Shown here piece after piece: positions 62,530 to 64,000 of a stretch of 64,000 nt of DNA (position 1 is the first letter of the stretch; every line of letters starts with the position of its first letter). The position numbers and the translations under genes are program-made. The notes beneath the pieces were generated by a model that searched no databases, had not been told where the DNA came from, and saw only the letters and a list, made by a program, of their open reading frames with translations. Origin of the DNA: Neopestalotiopsis rosae (lineage: Eukaryota; Ascomycota; Sordariomycetes; Amphisphaeriales; Sporocadaceae); NCBI GenBank assembly GCA_023078685.1, contig JALGAS010000003.1:4650001-4714000 (forward strand), written 5' to 3'.

Positions 62530-63550
62530 ATGATGTACAAGTCTCTCCTTTCCAGCCTGGCGGTGGCCTTCCTCTCGGCCTCGGTCTCGGAGGCTACCAC
62601 GGCCCCTTCGTACTCGGGCTACAGCACGATCTGGTCCGCCAACTTTGCCGGCGACGCCGGCTCCCTCCCGGATACGAGCAACTGGAACATCATTACGGGC
62701 TACCTGGGCGTCAACGCTGAGCTCGAGACGTACACGTCGTCAAACCAGAACCTGCAGCGCAGCGGGGGCCAGACGCTGCAGATCGTACCGCGCCGCGACT
62801 CGTCCGTCTCGGGCGGCTGGACCTCGGGCCGCATCGAGAGCACCTACACCTTTGTGCCCAAGGCCGGCGGGCGCACCATGGCCGAGGCCCAGATCCAGTT
62901 TGGCAGCAACCCCGTGGCCAACAAGCAGGGGCTCTGGCCGGCCTTTTGGATCCTGGGCGACTCGATCCGGCACGGCACGGCCTGGCCGGCCTGCGGCGAG
63001 CTCGACATTATGGAGACGGTCAACGGCTACCTCACGGGCTACGGCACGGTGCACTGCAACGTCTACCCGGGCGGCATCTGCAACGAGCCCAACGGCGTCC
63101 AGGGCAGCACCGCCATCCCCGACCAGGGGTGGCACACGTGGCGCATCGTCTGGGATAACACCGCCAGCAGCTGGACCAGCCAGACTATCACCTGGTACCG
63201 CGACGGCGTGGCCTTCAACGAGATTTCCGGCTCGCAGATTGGGGATCAGACGGTTTGGAATTCTCTCGCTCACAGTTCGCTGTACTTTATTCTCAACATG
63301 GCTGTTGGTGGCTCCTGGGTAAGTTTTGTCTTCTCTTTCTTTTGGATTGTTCCTTGTAGTAGAAGATTTTGGTTTGCTAACTGTTGATTCATGTAACAGC
63401 CTGGCAACCCCAACTCGGCAACCCTTGATGGATATGGTAGCATGATGGAAGTTGCTTGTAAGTTCTTGCAAAACCGTAGAAATTTGCATCTTCAGAGAAA
63501 TCCGCTAACCTTGTTGTCGTTTAGATGTTGCTCACTATGCCTCAACCTGA
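62530..63550 (+). CDS. Secreted glycoside hydrolase family 16 (endo-beta-1,3-glucanase-like)
   Basis: Extracellular beta-glucanase of family GH16 (concanavalin-like jelly roll); probably acts on beta-1,3 or mixed-linkage glucans of cell walls. Exons are 62530-63318, 63400-63457 and 63525-63550, giving 290 residues. The introns are 81 nt (GTAAGT...ACAG) and 67 nt (GTAAGT...TTAG, with a CTAAC branch site). A signal peptide covers about the first 22 residues. The catalytic motif is GELDIMETV with nucleophile Glu157 and acid/base Glu162. Also visible are GGWTSGRIES, NKQGLWPAFWILGD, HTWRIVWD, and FILNMAVGGSWPGNP, the last spanning the first splice. There is no carbohydrate-binding module or GPI signal; the last exon encodes only YVAHYAST. 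All key residues are present. Confidence 0.92.
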
Positions 63551-63834
63551 TTGGTGATGTGATTCTCTGAGTACGTTAGTGGTGGAATGATTTGCGCGTT
63601 TTCAATTCTTGTTCATGTTTACCCAATCACTTTACATATACCCCCAATCGTTGGACTTGAGAGTTCATGTAGTTAGTTTTGTCTTTTGCATATTCAATAT
63701 TACCTGGATATCTTAAACCGTGCGGATGCCCTGAATGACTAGCAATGCTTGGCTCTCTTCCATGCATGATTCTATATTCTATAATTACCCAGTCTCCGGC
63801 TCATGCCCAAAAGAGTTTCCGAAGCACGTGTCTA

Positions 63835-64000
63835 TCACCGTCTATTCGGCTCATTCCCGAGCTTGGCCGCTTGTTCAGACTGTTGTCTCCACCGGCCAGC
63901 ATATCTCCAAGCCACAGCAACAGCCAACAAGGCAACGACTTGCACACCGGCACAAATAGTAAACGCCAATCCCACGCCAATGCCATTAATCAGAGGCATG
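63835..64000 (-). CDS. C-terminal end of an MFS transporter, runs off the right edge
   Basis: The minus-strand frame entering from position 63999 encodes about 54 residues before TGA at 63837-63835. It starts with a Gly-rich turn (INGIGVG), continues with one hydrophobic helix (LAFTICAGVQVVALLAVAVA), then WRYAGRWRQQ and a short polar tail. This matches the usual end of drug-efflux-type MFS proteins, with the last helix followed by a basic RYG-x-RWR-type motif. The rest of the gene lies outside the window, so family and substrate are uncertain. It converges on the GH16 gene with 284 bp between the stops. Confidence 0.6.
   Translation of the reverse strand, partial: MPLINGIGVGLAFTICAGVQVVALLAVAVAWRYAGRWRQQSEQAAKLGNEPNRR

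Overview
The window looks like nuclear DNA of a filamentous ascomycete (Pezizomycotina, most likely a Sordariomycete). Genes are monocistronic on both strands. They are split by short GT-AG introns, mostly 48-133 nt, with CTAAC/CTGAC-type branch points. The protein families are typical of moulds: SAT4-type rhodopsin-like membrane protein, CYP7/8-like P450, DUF7025 AAA+ ATPase, DOMON-cytochrome b561 and GH16. I rebuilt exons by eye, checked reading phase, and give exon coordinates in the entries. No CRISPR array, insertion sequence, intact transposon or rRNA was recognised.

1-11 kb is accessory in character. It holds a short-chain dehydrogenase (cut by the window start), a SAT4-type membrane protein and a divergently transcribed P450 separated from it by 29-bp tandem repeats. 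It also holds an alpha/beta hydrolase and an F-box-like gene, both carrying in-frame stops. An intron-containing tRNA-Ser(GCT) at 11.1 kb follows. From 11.8 to 16.2 kb are a small Cys-rich protein, TVP23 (Golgi) and a Ser/Thr-rich single-pass surface protein with a polyglutamine tract.

20-27 kb holds a head-to-head pair: a DUF7025 AAA+ ATPase, whose model needs a 7-nt microexon and a GC-AG intron, and a STAND/NACHT-like protein with a degenerate P-loop. 27-49 kb is a housekeeping block: DUF726/TMCO4-like hydrolase, UTP23 (ribosome biogenesis), PTC7 phosphatase, a CAF120/SKG3 PH-domain protein and an AGC kinase. These are separated by long stretches without recognisable genes.

52-64 kb holds GC-rich genes for environmental metabolism: a DOMON-cytochrome b561 redox protein, a Dal5-like MFS permease divergent from an M20 amidohydrolase (a plausible uptake-and-hydrolysis pair with GATA-type sites between them), a secreted GH16 glucanase, and the C-terminal end of a second MFS transporter running off the right edge.

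The most unusual observations are the microexon plus GC-AG intron in the AAA+ gene, the AAA+/STAND-like head-to-head locus, the two adjacent decayed genes, and the repeat-bearing SAT4/P450 promoter. No single feature is clearly a new biological system. The AAA+/STAND pair is the best candidate for follow-up.
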